This document shows positions 19,050 to 28,552 of a stretch of 37,038 nt of DNA, one piece after another. A program made the position numbers and the translations under genes. A model generated the notes under the pieces. It was not told the origin of the DNA and made no database searches. It worked only from the letters and a program-made list of their open reading frames with translations. Source of the DNA: Rhodoferax sp. (GTDB lineage: Bacteria; Pseudomonadota; Gammaproteobacteria; Burkholderiales; Burkholderiaceae_C); the NCBI RefSeq assembly GCF_028715765.1, contig NZ_JAQURE010000006.1, positions 74,764 to 111,801 of the forward strand, in the 5' to 3' direction. Numbering within the stretch: the first letter of the stretch is position 1; every line of letters starts with the position of its first letter.

Positions 19050-19487
19050 ATGGACATCTACAAAATTCTCACCAAACTGCCGCATCGTTATCCATTTTTG
19101 CTGGTTGACCGGGTGTTGGAGATTGACAAAGGCAAGACCATCAAGGCGCTGAAAAACGTCACTATCAACGAGCCTTTTTTCCAAGGTCACTTTCCTTACC
19201 GTCCCGTCATGCCAGGGGTGTTGATGCTTGAAGCCTTGGCGCAAGCGGCCGCTTTGCTGGCTTTTGATGCCATGGACTCGGCCGCGACTGACGACACGGT
19301 GTACTACTTTGCGGGTATGGAAGGGGTGCGTTTCAAGCGCCCCGTGGAGCCGGGTGACCAATTGATCTTGGAAGTGGCCTTGTTGCGCATGAAAGCGGGC
19401 ATTTTCAAGTTTCAGGCGCGTGCCCTGGTGGCGGATGAAGTGGCTGTGGAAGCCGAGCTGACCTGCGCCATTCGCAAAATAGCTTGA
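19050..19487 (+). CDS. fabZ: 3-hydroxyacyl-ACP dehydratase FabZ
   Basis: A 145-residue hotdog-fold enzyme that dehydrates 3-hydroxyacyl-ACP in fatty-acid elongation. The ATG at 19050 follows AAAGGA and gives the expected start ([20 protein letters not shown]). The active-site residues are His47 in FFQGHFP and Glu61 in LMLEALAQ. It competes with LpxA for 3-hydroxyacyl-ACP, and the genes are adjacent here as in most Gram-negative bacteria. A longer open frame overlapping lpxD is an artefact. Confidence 0.98.
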   Translation: MDIYKILTKLPHRYPFLLVDRVLEIDKGKTIKALKNVTINEPFFQGHFPYRPVMPGVLMLEALAQAAALLAFDAMDSAATDDTVYYFAGMEGVRFKRPVEPGDQLILEVALLRMKAGIFKFQARALVADEVAVEAELTCAIRKIA

Positions 19488-19497
19488 GGACGCGCCC

Positions 19498-20292
19498 TTG
19501 ACCGCCATTCATCCCACGGCTCTGGTGGCGCCCACGGCAGAGCTTGACAGCTCGGTCACCGTAGGGGCTTACAGCATCATCGGACCACACGTCAAAGTGG
19601 GTGCAGGCACCACGATTGCGCCGCATGTGGTGATTGAAGGCCACACCACCATTGGCTGCGACAACCGGATTTTTCAGTTCTCATCGTTGGGCGCCATTCC
19701 GCAGGATAAAAAATACGCAGGTGAGCCGTGCGAGCTGGTCATTGGCAACCGCAACACGATTCGCGAGTTTTGCACCTTCAACATCGGCTCGCCGGGCGAC
19801 GTGGGCGTGACCCGTGTGGGTGATGACAACTGGCTGATGGCCTATGTGCACCTGGCGCATGATTGCCAAGTGGGCAACCAAACCATTTTTGCCAACAATT
19901 CTCAATTGGCCGGTCATGTGCATGTGGGTGACTGGGCCATTTTGGGTGGGTTTACCGTGGTGCACCAGTTTGTCAAGATTGGTGCCCACAGCATGACGGC
20001 CATGTGTACCTTGTTGTTTGCCGATTTGCCCCCGTTTGTCATGTGCCAAGGCCAGCCTGCTGCTGCCCGCTCGATGAATTTTGAAGGGCTGCGTCGCCGG
20101 GGTTTTTCCCCCGAGCGCATCAGAGCCATCAAAGGCATGCACAAAGCCTTATACCGTGACGATTTGACCCTGCAAAGTGCCCGTGCGCGCATTGCAGAAC
20201 TTGATGAAAATAGTCCAGAGAGCACGCCAGATGTGCAGCTGATGCTCTCTTTTCTAGATCAAACATCGCCCCAGCGCGGCATTGTTCGGTAG
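19498..20292 (+). CDS. lpxA: UDP-N-acetylglucosamine O-acyltransferase
   Basis: A 264-residue left-handed beta-helix enzyme for the first step of lipid A synthesis. The start is a TTG at 19498, ten bases after fabZ; it gives the family N-terminus ([15 protein letters not shown]) and no ATG fits. [19 protein letters not shown] and the active-site segment [11 protein letters not shown] are present, with catalytic His121 (and His118). The C-terminal helical domain begins around [27 protein letters not shown] replaces the enterobacterial RESVTIHRG; I take this as a group-specific variant. Confidence 0.96.
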   Translation: MTAIHPTALVAPTAELDSSVTVGAYSIIGPHVKVGAGTTIAPHVVIEGHTTIGCDNRIFQFSSLGAIPQDKKYAGEPCELVIGNRNTIREFCTFNIGSPGDVGVTRVGDDNWLMAYVHLAHDCQVGNQTIFANNSQLAGHVHVGDWAILGGFTVVHQFVKIGAHSMTAMCTLLFADLPPFVMCQGQPAAARSMNFEGLRRRGFSPERIRAIKGMHKALYRDDLTLQSARARIAELDENSPESTPDVQLMLSFLDQTSPQRGIVR

Positions 20293-20308
20293 CCAAACCG
20301 ATGGCTTT

Positions 20309-21457
20309 ATGACCTTTGCTGCACTGGTTGCGGGAGAAGCTTCAGGTGACTTGCTGGCTGGCTTGTTGCTTGATGGGCTCAATCGTCAGTGGCCCGTGTT
20401 GCACACTGCTGGCATCGGTGGCCCGCACATGGCACGCCGGGGGTTTGATGCCTGGTGGCCACACGAGAAGCTCTCGGTGCACGGCTTTGGCTGGGAGCTG
20501 TTGATCCGTTACCGCGAAATCGTGGGCATTCGCCGTCAGCTGAAACAGCGTTTGTTGCAACAGCCGCCGGATGTGTTCATTGGTGTCGATGCGCCTGACT
20601 TTAACCTTGACCTGGAAGCCGACTTGAAGGCGCACGGCATCAAAACCGTGCATTTTGTCTGCCCCTCAGTGTGGGCGTGGCGCCCGGAGCGGGTGGAGAA
20701 AATCAAACGCAGCGTTGACCATGTGCTGTGCATTTTTCCGTTTGAGCCTGAATTGTTGGCGCGCAGCGGCATTGCCGCCACCTATGTGGGGCACCCGTTG
20801 GCGCAGGTCATTCCCATGCAGCCCGACAAGTCTGCGGCTCGCGCGGCGCTGGGTCTGGCGGCCACAGATCAGGTGGTGGCCATTTTGCCGGGCAGTCGCA
20901 GCTCAGAAATTCGTCACTTGGCTTCATGCTTTTTTAGGGCTGCAGCGCTTATGAATAAAGCGCAACCAGCTATAAAATTCATTGTGCCTGCGGTACCGTT
21001 TCTAAGAATTGAAGTGGAGAAAGCGGCTTATTTCAGTGGCATGCAGCAGCATTTGCAGATCATTGAGGGGCAGTCGCACACGGCCTTAGCCGCTTGTGAT
21101 GTGACCCTGATCGCCAGCGGCACCGCCACCCTGGAGGCGGCCTTGTTCAAGCGCCCCATGGTCATTGCCTACCGCATGGGCGCTGTGTCATGGCACATCA
21201 TGAAGCGCAAAAAATTACAGCCCTGGGTGGGTCTGCCCAACATTTTGTGCCGCGACTTTGTGGTGCCAGAACTGCTGCAAGACGCAGCCACACCTGAAGC
21301 CCTTGCGCAAGAAGTTTTGCAATGGCTGCAAGCCGCCAGCACAGAGCCTGAGAAAATAACAGCTTTAGAACATAGGTTCACCGCGTTGCACCAAGAGTTG
21401 CAGCGTGACACCCCAACCCTTGCCGCTCATGCCATTGCGCACCTCGTTAACCCTTAA
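20309..21457 (+). CDS. lpxB: Lipid-A-disaccharide synthase
   Basis: A 382-residue GT-B glycosyltransferase that joins UDP-diacylglucosamine and lipid X. The ATG at 20309 gives the standard start ([16 protein letters not shown]). Also present are [41 protein letters not shown], and [24 protein letters not shown]. Residues about 210-222 ([13 protein letters not shown]) are encoded by a copy of the 37-nt repeat. The protein is not longer than usual there, so the repeat replaced or converged with normal coding sequence rather than simply adding length. Confidence 0.97.
   Translation: MTFAALVAGEASGDLLAGLLLDGLNRQWPVLHTAGIGGPHMARRGFDAWWPHEKLSVHGFGWELLIRYREIVGIRRQLKQRLLQQPPDVFIGVDAPDFNLDLEADLKAHGIKTVHFVCPSVWAWRPERVEKIKRSVDHVLCIFPFEPELLARSGIAATYVGHPLAQVIPMQPDKSAARAALGLAATDQVVAILPGSRSSEIRHLASCFFRAAALMNKAQPAIKFIVPAVPFLRIEVEKAAYFSGMQQHLQIIEGQSHTALAACDVTLIASGTATLEAALFKRPMVIAYRMGAVSWHIMKRKKLQPWVGLPNILCRDFVVPELLQDAATPEALAQEVLQWLQAASTEPEKITALEHRFTALHQELQRDTPTLAAHAIAHLVNP
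20937..20973. repeat. 37-nt palindromic repeat, copy 4 (inside lpxB)
   Basis: GGGCTGCAGCGCTTATGAAT, then AAAGCG, then AGCTAT at the end, again 37 bases. It is translated as [13 protein letters not shown] in the same codon phase as copy 3 in purL ([13 protein letters not shown]); the two peptides are visibly related. Confidence 0.75.
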
Positions 21458-22136
21458 GCCCGTGGCACCTCCGGCCAAAGTCAAACCCAGGGCTGCCAAG
21501 CCCAAACGCCGCTCTGCGCCCCAGCCCAGCATGGCTCATTTGGCGCTGCAATGGGGGGTGAATGGCCTGATTGCCGGCGTGGATGAGGCCGGTCGCGGGC
21601 CGTTGGCCGGACCGGTGGTGGCCGCCGCGGTGATTTTGGATGACTTGAACCCGATTGAAGGCTTGGCAGATTCCAAAAAACTGACCGTGCGCAAACGCGA
21701 ACAATTGTTTGACGAAATTCGTGCCAAAGCCTTGTGTTGCAGCGTGGCGCAAGCCAGCGTGCAAGAAATTGACCGCTTGAATATCTTGCAAGCCACATTA
21801 CTGGCCATGCGCCGCGCCGTTGAAGGTTTGCGTTTGCCGCCCAAGCTGGTGTTGGTTGACGGCAACCGCTTGCCCGTGCTGCCCATGCGTGCGCAAGCCA
21901 TCGTCAAAGGTGATGCCCTGGTGGCAGCCATTTCTGCCGCGTCCATTTTGGCCAAAGTCACACGTGACCGCTGGTGTGAGACGGTTGACACGCAATACCC
22001 TGGCTACGGTTTTGCCCAGCACAAGGGCTACGGCACCGCGGTGCACCTGGCTGCGTTGCAAAACTTGGGCGCGTGCCCTGAGCACCGCACCACCTTTCGG
22101 CCGGTGACCGAGGTGTTGGCACAAGGGCGCGCATGA
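21429..22136 (+). CDS. rnhB: Ribonuclease HII
   Basis: A 235-residue enzyme that cuts RNA in RNA/DNA hybrids and at single ribonucleotides. The core begins at [18 protein letters not shown]. The four acidic active-site residues are Asp52 and Glu53 in DEAGRG, Asp144 in LVDGNRLP and Asp162 in [21 protein letters not shown]. The N-terminal 35-40 residues are basic and proline-rich ([15 protein letters not shown]) and not conserved. I used the ATG at 21429, which overlaps lpxB by 29 bases; an ATG at 21531 (MAHLALQWG) is an equally reasonable start. The stop overlaps the next gene by 4 bases. Confidence 0.95.
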   Translation: MPLRTSLTLKPVAPPAKVKPRAAKPKRRSAPQPSMAHLALQWGVNGLIAGVDEAGRGPLAGPVVAAAVILDDLNPIEGLADSKKLTVRKREQLFDEIRAKALCCSVAQASVQEIDRLNILQATLLAMRRAVEGLRLPPKLVLVDGNRLPVLPMRAQAIVKGDALVAAISAASILAKVTRDRWCETVDTQYPGYGFAQHKGYGTAVHLAALQNLGACPEHRTTFRPVTEVLAQGRA

Positions 22137-22918
22137 GTGAGCCTTTGTTCATCAGTTCGCGTGACAACGCCTGGCTCAAGGCGCTGATCAAGCTCTCACA
22201 TGGCAGCACTGAATACCGCAAGCAACACCAGGTGTGGGCCGAGGGAGACCATTTGGTGCGTGCCGCCAAAGCGCGTGGGGTGCGGCCACAAGTGGCCGTG
22301 TTTTCAGAGTTTTTTTGGCCTCTAGCGCCCGTAAAATATGCGCAGATAGCTACAAAAAACGTAGTTATTTCAGACCCGCTGTTTGATGCCATCAGTGCCT
22401 TGGAGTCGCCCGCCAAGATGGGTTTTTTGTTTGACTTGGCAGCGCCGCCGGCGCTGCAAGCTGGTGTGGCCAGCGTGGTGCTAGACCGGCTGCAAGACGC
22501 TGGCAATGTGGGTGCCATTTTGCGCAGCGCCGCGGCATTTGGTTTCAAGCAAATTGTGGCGCTCAAGGGCACCGCTGCGCTGTGGAGCCCCAAGGTGCTT
22601 CGCGCTGGCATGGGCGCGCATTGGGGCTTGCAATTGATCGAGTCGGCCGAGTTGGAGAGCGTGCAGCGCTTAGGCGTGCCGCTGCTGGTCACCAGCTCGC
22701 ACCGGGGTGATTTTTTACACCAGTCACTTGCAAAAAGAGAGCTGCCTATGCCCTGTGCATGGGCGCTGGGGCATGAAGGGCAGGGGGTCAGTGCAGCGCT
22801 TGAGTCGCTCGCCAGCATGCATGTGCGCATCGCTCAGCCGGGTGGCGAAGAGTCGCTCAACGTGGCCACTGCCTGCGCGATTTGTCTTCATGCCAGTGCG
22901 ACTGCCGCTTTGACCTGA
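22133..22918 (+). CDS. SpoU/TrmH-family RNA 2'-O-methyltransferase
   Basis: A 261-residue SPOUT-fold methyltransferase. An N-terminal substrate-binding region ([16 protein letters not shown] with [17 protein letters not shown]) is followed by motif 1 ([19 protein letters not shown]), motif 2 ([10 protein letters not shown]) and motif 3 ([17 protein letters not shown]), which form the knotted SAM site. In motif 1 an alanine stands where many relatives have proline. The target (rRNA or tRNA) cannot be told from sequence alone. The start overlaps rnhB by 4 bases. Residues 62-74 ([13 protein letters not shown]) are encoded over a divergent copy of the 37-nt repeat. It is the last gene of the core operon. 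Confidence 0.93.
   Translation: MSEPLFISSRDNAWLKALIKLSHGSTEYRKQHQVWAEGDHLVRAAKARGVRPQVAVFSEFFWPLAPVKYAQIATKNVVISDPLFDAISALESPAKMGFLFDLAAPPALQAGVASVVLDRLQDAGNVGAILRSAAAFGFKQIVALKGTAALWSPKVLRAGMGAHWGLQLIESAELESVQRLGVPLLVTSSHRGDFLHQSLAKRELPMPCAWALGHEGQGVSAALESLASMHVRIAQPGGEESLNVATACAICLHASATAALT
22317..22353. repeat. 37-nt palindromic repeat, copy 5 (divergent, inside methyltransferase gene)
   Basis: GGCCTCTAGCGCCCGTAAAA, then TGCGCAGA, then TAGCTAC at the end. The two ends match well and total length is again 37, but the centre is altered and the hairpin is weaker. Its codon phase equals copies 3 and 4. It is less certain than the others. Confidence 0.55.
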
Positions 22919-22947
22919 TGAACCAGACAAGTCAGTAGATGCCCTGA

Positions 22948-22976
22948 TTGCTTGAGCTGTCTGTGCACTGTACGAT
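22948..22976 (+). promoter_or_regulatory. Possible sigma-70 promoter for the signalling island
   Basis: TTGCTT (22948-22953), a 17-base spacer and TACGAT (22971-22976) lie in the non-coding gap after the methyltransferase gene. Transcription would start near 22983, about 95 bases before the phosphatase ATG. This is found by eye only. Confidence 0.4.
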
Positions 22977-23018
22977 GCCAAACTTGCCGCTTGCATTGGC
23001 TTTCGAGTCTTCTTAAAA

Positions 23019-23039
23019 GCACAGCCCAAAGGACTGTGC
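23019..23039. other. Hairpin in the leader of the phosphatase gene
   Basis: GCACAG and CTGTGC, separated by nine bases, form a 6-bp stem, extendable by an inner CC/GG pair. It has no T run on the plus strand but has TTTT on the minus strand. It may be a terminator remnant or leader structure; there is no minus-strand gene for it to end. Confidence 0.35.
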
Positions 23040-23076
23040 GTAACAACTAACAATTGGCGATGATTTGGACACCCAG

Positions 23077-25120
23077 ATGACAGAGTCAGACAGCAAACCA
23101 GCCGCTGGTGTTAATTTTTTTAAAAACTTCAATCGTGTGGTGGGCGCTGCCTTTTTGGCGATCATGGTGCTGGTTCTTGGGTTTTTTTTTGCAGCAAATC
23201 AACGTCAAACACACGCAAGAGTTGGCCAGCATTCAGGGACACGTGGCGCGGCACAGTCAGTTCATTGAGTTCATCTTGCGCTCATCGATGGATTACTTGG
23301 AGTCTTTGCGCACAACAGCGCATGCCCATGACGATGCGGTTGGGCGCACGCCCGCCAGTGCACATGCCTTGTTTCCCTACCTTCGAGAGCGCAGTGGTGC
23401 TGACGGTTTTAATCTGGATGCCATGCCTGACCGTGATTTGGGCGGTAACCTGACCGGGCTGGGGTCGCTCACTGGGCGCACCTCGTTGTTTTACCAAGAT
23501 GTCAATATGGCGCTTGGCCTGAATCAGACATTTTTCTCTATTGTTTTTAATTTGCCTAGTGCGGCTGAGGCGTCATTTGTTTCGGTAGAAAACTTTGCCA
23601 CCTTGTCGCCATGGCAAAGTTCGTCGAAACGCCAATTTAACCAAAGTTGGTACGAAAGCCCACTGTGGCAGCTGGGCAAGCCCGAACACAACCCCAATCG
23701 TGAAAAATATTGGGGGCCGGTTCACTTTGGCGGCAAAGATGTGGGGCTGCTGGTGCCAGCGGGAGCGCCTATTTACAGCAAAGATGACTTCCGGGGCATT
23801 GTCAGCATTGAAACCAGTTTGGATTATTTGAACCGCATCAATGCAGACTTTGGCTACCAGCCTGGCACTGTGCTGCTGGTGGATGCCTTTGGCACGGTGT
23901 TGGCGCACCCTGACTTGGCGAAGTCTGCCATGGATCAGCAAACCACCAAATCCATCAACCAACTGCTGCCTGCTGAGGTGGTTGCAGCTTTGGGCTCGCT
24001 TCGTGACTTGCCAGAGCATCAGCCTTTTGAGGTGGCTGGCCACCTGCTGATCAAACACAGTTTTGTTTCTGCGCCTTGGCAACTGATCTATGTGGTGCCC
24101 AGTCGGGTGATTTGGGTGAAGTTGCTCACAGAGTACGGCGGTGCCATGTTGGTCATGTTTCTTGGGTTGAGCAGTTTGATCATCGTCATGTACCTGGTGA
24201 CTGCGCGTGAGTTTGTCGGGCCTGCCACCAAGCTGGTGCAGCACTTGGCAGCAGAATCTGAATTCAAACCTTTACCCATGCCCGTGGTGCCTTTTGCCTG
24301 GCGACCCTGGTTTGAGACCATTTCCAAAGCATTTCGCGAGTCTCTGCAGCTGATGTCATTGCGGCAAGAGCTCGATATTGCAGCCAACATGCAGCAGGCT
24401 ATTCTGCCCCGCCATTGGCCTAGCAGCAGCAAGTTTGAGTTGTGGGGCACCATGCGGTCGGCCAAAGAAGTGGGTGGCGACTTTTATGACCACTTTCAAC
24501 TCCATGGCGGTAAATTTGGTTTTGTGGTGGCTGATGTGAGCGGCAAAGGCGTGCCTGCAGCCTTGTTTGGCATGGTGTCAAAAACCTTGCTGAGAGCCAC
24601 TGCCATTCAACATACCCATACCCCTGGCTTGACGCTTGCCAAAGTGAACGATGCCTTGTGTGAGGACAACGACACTTGCATGTTTGTGACCGTGTTCTAT
24701 GCCGAGTTTGACCCTGAGCTTGGGTTACTGACCTATGTGAATGCCGGCCATCCACCGCCGCTACTCACGCATGCGGTTGGAACCAGTGAGTTTTTGCCCA
24801 CCACAGACGGCATTGCCCTGGGTGTGGCAGACGGCATAGTGTTTGCACAGCATCAGGTTCAACTCCAACCTGGCGATGTGTTGGTGGTTTATACCGACGG
24901 GGTCACCGAGGCCTTTAACTTGAGCAGCGAAGAATTCACCCAAGAACGCTTGCCAGGTGTGTTTGCCGCTGAGTCTGCGTTGACAGCCCAAGCCGCAGTA
25001 CACCAGGTAGTTCATGCCGTGGACGAATTTGTTGCCGGTGCGCCGCAATCTGATGACATCACTTGTGTGGCGCTGCACTATGGCACTGACGACGTGGCGC
25101 GTGCCACAGCCGAGGTGTAA
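23077..25120 (+). CDS. SpoIIE/RsbU-type membrane phosphatase, frame broken at poly-T
   Basis: The first frame from the ATG at 23077 reads a cytoplasmic start and a membrane helix (VVGAAFLAIMVLVLGFF). After nine T (23182-23190) it fails and stops at 23268. The next frame (+1) carries the rest to 25120: a periplasmic Cache-like sensor of roughly 280 residues, a second membrane helix (AMLVMFLGLSSLIIVMYL), a linker and a PP2C/SpoIIE phosphatase domain. The phosphatase domain begins at DIAANMQQAILP and has KEVGGDFYD, ADVSGKGVPAALFG, YVNAGHPPP and DDITCVAL, which carry the metal-binding aspartates. With eight T the gene would read as one protein of about 680 residues. RsbU-type enzymes dephosphorylate STAS proteins, and one is encoded at 30696. 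An ORF beginning at 23108 in the second frame is open, but its N-terminus looks like out-of-frame sequence (WWALPFWRSWCW). Confidence 0.85.
23182..23190 (+). repeat. Run of nine T at the frameshift point
   Basis: This homopolymer lies in the codons for the first membrane helix and exactly at the place where the conserved frame changes. Loss of one T joins the two halves as GFFLQQINVKHTQEL. It could be a phase-variable tract, a transcriptional slippage site, a fixed mutation or a sequencing error. Confidence 0.8.
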
Positions 25121-25125
25121 TCACC

Positions 25126-26043
25126 ATGCACACAACTTTTTTGTTTCAATCGAAAGTTCTGCCCAGCCGCTTATTCAAAGACATGATGGGCTGGCTCTTG
25201 CTGAGCCTGGTGTTGGCAACTTCTGTCCATGCAGATGTCCTTGACCGCATCATGGCGCGTGGCGAGCTGATTGTGGGGGTTAAGAAAGATGTGCCACTGT
25301 GGGGCATGCTGGACCCGGCCAGCGGACAGATCAAGGGGTTTGAGCCAGATTTAGCGCGCTTGGTGGCACAAGAGCTGGGTGTGAAGTTGCAACTGGTGGG
25401 GGTGCAAACTTCAGAGCGTGAAGAGGCCGTGGTCAGTGGCCGGGTTGACATGTTGATCGCCACTTTGTCCGATACCCCTCAGCGACGCATCAGCATGACG
25501 CTGGTTCAGCCGCATTACTATTCTTCGGGGGTCAATTTACTGGCACGCAAGTCACAAGGGTTCAAGCAATGGAGCGAGCTCAGAAACCGACGAGTTTGTG
25601 GTCGGCGGGGGGCTTTCTATAACCGGTTGGTCACAGTCACTTATGGCACGGATCTGATTGCGTTGTATGGCAATGAGTTGACGTTTGCAGCCCTGCGCGA
25701 CGGGCGTTGTGAGGCGCTTCTGCATGACGACATTGCGATTGTGGCCATGCTGCAAAACCCAATGTGGGCGCAAGACTTTGAAATGCCTTTAGACACCTTG
25801 TACAACGTGCCATGGTCGATGGCGCTTGCGCCCACCGAGCGTGGCAGCAGGTTTGAAGCAAGACTATCCAAACTGGTCGCAAGTTGGCATCGCGGTGGGC
25901 TGCTGCGTGAGTTAGAGACCCAATGGGGCGTTCCGCCCACCGCTTACTTGAAAGAGAAAGAGCAGATTTGGCAGCGCAAGGCCAGTGGCGTTTGGTATTG
26001 TGGCGATCAAGTCACAACCACCACGCCCCTAGAATGTTTGTAG
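25126..26043 (+). CDS. Periplasmic amino-acid-type solute-binding protein
   Basis: A 305-residue family 3 binding protein. A signal peptide ends near SVHA (residue 36); the start could also be the ATG of MMGWLLL, 20 codons later. The fold is recognised from RGELIVGVKKDVPLWG, KGFEPDLARLVAQELGVKL, the SGRVDMLIATLSDTPQRR hinge segment and a PHYYSSGVNLLARK motif. Cysteines in RRVCGRRG and DGRCEALL match a pair in the downstream fusion protein, and two more lie at the C-terminus. It has no membrane domain of its own. It begins 5 bases after the phosphatase stop, so it is likely co-transcribed and could serve as its ligand-sensing partner. Ligand unknown; glutamate/aspartate-like binders are the closest group I recall. 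Confidence 0.88.
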   Translation: MHTTFLFQSKVLPSRLFKDMMGWLLLSLVLATSVHADVLDRIMARGELIVGVKKDVPLWGMLDPASGQIKGFEPDLARLVAQELGVKLQLVGVQTSEREEAVVSGRVDMLIATLSDTPQRRISMTLVQPHYYSSGVNLLARKSQGFKQWSELRNRRVCGRRGAFYNRLVTVTYGTDLIALYGNELTFAALRDGRCEALLHDDIAIVAMLQNPMWAQDFEMPLDTLYNVPWSMALAPTERGSRFEARLSKLVASWHRGGLLRELETQWGVPPTAYLKEKEQIWQRKASGVWYCGDQVTTTTPLECL

Positions 26044-26060
26044 ACCTTATATCTTCAATC

Positions 26061-26924
26061 ATGCGCTTTGAAACTCCACCTGCATCGAACAATGCTCCAC
26101 AGCCCACACAGCTTGACGTGGATGCCAGCAGTCGGCAGGTGAATCAGGCCATGAAGGCCTTGTATGACCATTATTTCGCCAGCCATGACTATGTCAAAAG
26201 ATACCCCCAACCGAATCAGGCCACGCTGCATTTTTTGCTGAAACACGGGGCGGGTCAAGCGCAAGACATTCTGGATTTTGGTTGTGGTAATGGCCGTTAT
26301 GCCTTGGCTTTGCTGCACATGACGCAAGCCAAACTGACGGGCTACGACATTTCTGAAACTGCATTGGCCGAATTTAAAAGTCATCTTGAGCCATTGAATG
26401 GGCAAGCGCGTGTGCGGCTCCTGCATGGGGAAAGTGCAGTGTTAGACCACAGTGGCAGCTATGACATGGTCTTGATGTTGTTTGGCGTCTTAAGCCATGT
26501 AGGGGGTCAACAAGCTCGGCAAAAGACATTGCTTCAACTGAGAAAACTGATGCCTGACGACGGCAAACTGCTGCTGACTGTGCCAAACCTGTGGCGGCGC
26601 AGACCTTTTGAATTGGCCAAAGCAGCTTGGATGCGCTGGACTGGGCAGGCCAAAGGTTTGCAGGCAGAGCCTGGCAACATTGTCTTTAACCGAAAGCTTG
26701 CAGGTGTGGAGCATCAGTTTTTTTACCATCTTTTTACCGTTCGGGCCTTGCAGCTTGAGCTTTTGGCTGCGGGCTTCGAGGTCACACAGGTGGAAGCAGA
26801 AAGTATCTTCCCCGAATGGCTGATTACCCAGCATGCCTGGCTTGGCGCTTTGGATGCCAAGCTTTCACATTATTTGCCGGCTTTTTTTGGCTACGGCATC
26901 CGAGCAGTGGCAAAGCGCATATGA
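26061..26924 (+). CDS. Class I SAM-dependent methyltransferase
   Basis: A 287-residue protein. The ATG at 26061 follows the binding-protein gene by 17 bases. The SAM-binding motif I is DILDFGCGNGRYALALL (about residues 71-87), followed by the acidic strand end TGYDISETALAEF. SYDMVLMLFGVLSHVG is motif IV-like, and LRKLMPDDGKLLLTVPNLWRRRPFE is the usual post-motif strand. The C-terminal part, with FEVTQVEAESIFPEWL, resembles small-molecule or lipid-type methyltransferases. No substrate can be assigned. It overlaps the next gene by 4 bases, which ties it to the transporter genes; that is an unusual neighbour and hints at modification of a transported or signalling molecule. Confidence 0.88.
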   Translation: MRFETPPASNNAPQPTQLDVDASSRQVNQAMKALYDHYFASHDYVKRYPQPNQATLHFLLKHGAGQAQDILDFGCGNGRYALALLHMTQAKLTGYDISETALAEFKSHLEPLNGQARVRLLHGESAVLDHSGSYDMVLMLFGVLSHVGGQQARQKTLLQLRKLMPDDGKLLLTVPNLWRRRPFELAKAAWMRWTGQAKGLQAEPGNIVFNRKLAGVEHQFFYHLFTVRALQLELLAAGFEVTQVEAESIFPEWLITQHAWLGALDAKLSHYLPAFFGYGIRAVAKRI

Positions 26925-28552
26925 ATTCACAGACATTGAGACACCGCATAGCAACGCTGCTGATGCTGTGCAGCTGGTTGCTGGCAGCTGTGGTGCAGGC
27001 CGCGCCACAAGAGCCCGTACGCGCCAGCGAAAGATGGGCCATGATCAAACAGCGTGGTCAATTGATTGTGGGTGTGAAAACCGACTACCCACCTTTTGGT
27101 CAACTCAATGCGGCTGGCCAGCCCGAAGGCTTTGAGCACGACTTGGCGCAGGACATTGCCAAGCGACTCGGTGTGACTTTGGTCAAGGTGGGTGTTTCGG
27201 GTGCCAACCGCTTGCAAAAGCTGGAGGAAGGCAGCATTGACATGGTGCTGGCCACCACCGGAGACACGCAAGACCGGCGCAAGATGGTCACCATGATTGA
27301 GCCTAACTACTACTCGTCTGGTGTGACACTGTTCATGGCTCCAGACCAATACATCGCTGACTGGACCGAGACCCGGGGTAAGAAAGTGTGCGCCACCCAA
27401 GGCAGCTATTTCAATCGGGTGATGGCACAGCGCTATTTGCTGGATTTGCAAATGTTCAACTCAGCTCGAGACGCCAAGCTGGCGGTCAAAGACAAGCGGT
27501 GCATTGGCTACCTGTTTGACAACACCGCCATTCAAGGCGACCTGCGTTTGCCTGAGTGGTCGGGCTACAAGGCACCTTTACCACCGGTGCTGGGCACCCC
27601 TTGGGCTATTGCCATTGCCAAGCGTGAGCAGGGCACAGACTTTGAACGCGTGCTGGGCGATGCGGTCGCCGATTGGCATCGCACCGGGTTTGCCATTGAG
27701 CGTGAAAAAGCATGGGGCTTGTTGCCATCCAAATTTCTGGCTGAAGCACATGCGCTGTGGACCAAGCAAGATTCAGCAGGCAATAGCCTTTGTCAGCGCG
27801 ACAGCGCTGGGCAGTGGCCAAGTTTGTGCCGCAACCCGGTGTTTTTGAACTCGGCGGATGTCAGCGGTTTGCGCCGCCTTGGCCTTTGGGTCAAAGAACA
27901 CACGGGCATGGATTTGACGTTGGTCTATGACGACTACGACCGCGAGCGTTTTTTAAAGGGCTTGGCAACCACAGTGCTGCTGATGGTGTTGTGTGTGGTG
28001 GCCAGTTTGGGCTTTGGCGTGCTGGGTGCCATGGTGTCTGAGGCCAGACTTTGGGGCATCAGCCGCACTATCCGCATGGCCAGTGTGGTTGGGCGCATGA
28101 CGCCCCCTTTGCTGGTGATGTACCTGGTGTTGTTTGGAGTGGGGTCCACGTTGATGGCTTCTTATGGCATCAGCTTGTCACCTTTTGCTGTGGTGGTTGG
28201 CTGTTTGTCTTACTACACCGGCTCAAGTGTGATGACGGCCTTGTTGTTTGCGGCCGAGGTGCAGCGTCAGCAGCGGGCGGATTTTTACCTGAAAGCCTCC
28301 AATCTGCGCGATGTCATTGCCATGAGCAGTGGTCATGTGACTGCTGCATTGGTCAATGTGTCAAAGGCCACCATGATGGCCTCTGCGGTGGCTGTGCCTG
28401 AGCTTTTGTCAGCCGTGACCACCATCATGACCGACAACGGCAACGTCACGCTGATGATGAATGTGCTGTTGTTGACCTTCTTGATTTTGATTTTTGTGAC
28501 ATTTCGTTTACTTGGCGCTCTGGAGAAAAAACTGCTTGGGAGTGTCAAATGA
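26921..28552 (+). CDS. Fused binding protein and ABC permease
   Basis: A 543-residue fusion. After a signal peptide (about 1-27) comes a family 3 binding domain (about 35-300) paralogous to the preceding binding protein; it shares RGQLIVGVKTD, PNYYSSGVTLF and a cysteine pair in KKVCATQG and DKRCIGYL. A short segment with two more cysteines (LCQRDSAGQWPSLC) leads to a membrane domain from about residue 343, starting FLKGLATTVLLMVLCVVAS. That domain has the conserved core of HisM/GlnP-type permeases (TIRMASVVGRMTPPLLVMYLVLF). The start overlaps the methyltransferase by 4 bases and the end overlaps the second permease by 4. No ATP-binding subunit is encoded nearby, so transport would need an ATPase from elsewhere. 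Confidence 0.9.
   Translation: MNSQTLRHRIATLLMLCSWLLAAVVQAAPQEPVRASERWAMIKQRGQLIVGVKTDYPPFGQLNAAGQPEGFEHDLAQDIAKRLGVTLVKVGVSGANRLQKLEEGSIDMVLATTGDTQDRRKMVTMIEPNYYSSGVTLFMAPDQYIADWTETRGKKVCATQGSYFNRVMAQRYLLDLQMFNSARDAKLAVKDKRCIGYLFDNTAIQGDLRLPEWSGYKAPLPPVLGTPWAIAIAKREQGTDFERVLGDAVADWHRTGFAIEREKAWGLLPSKFLAEAHALWTKQDSAGNSLCQRDSAGQWPSLCRNPVFLNSADVSGLRRLGLWVKEHTGMDLTLVYDDYDRERFLKGLATTVLLMVLCVVASLGFGVLGAMVSEARLWGISRTIRMASVVGRMTPPLLVMYLVLFGVGSTLMASYGISLSPFAVVVGCLSYYTGSSVMTALLFAAEVQRQQRADFYLKASNLRDVIAMSSGHVTAALVNVSKATMMASAVAVPELLSAVTTIMTDNGNVTLMMNVLLLTFLILIFVTFRLLGALEKKLLGSVK

Noticed and set aside
23065..23268. A separate small gene of 67 codons
   Set aside because: Its first 40 residues are the natural N-terminus of the phosphatase and the rest is out-of-frame sequence after the T9 tract.
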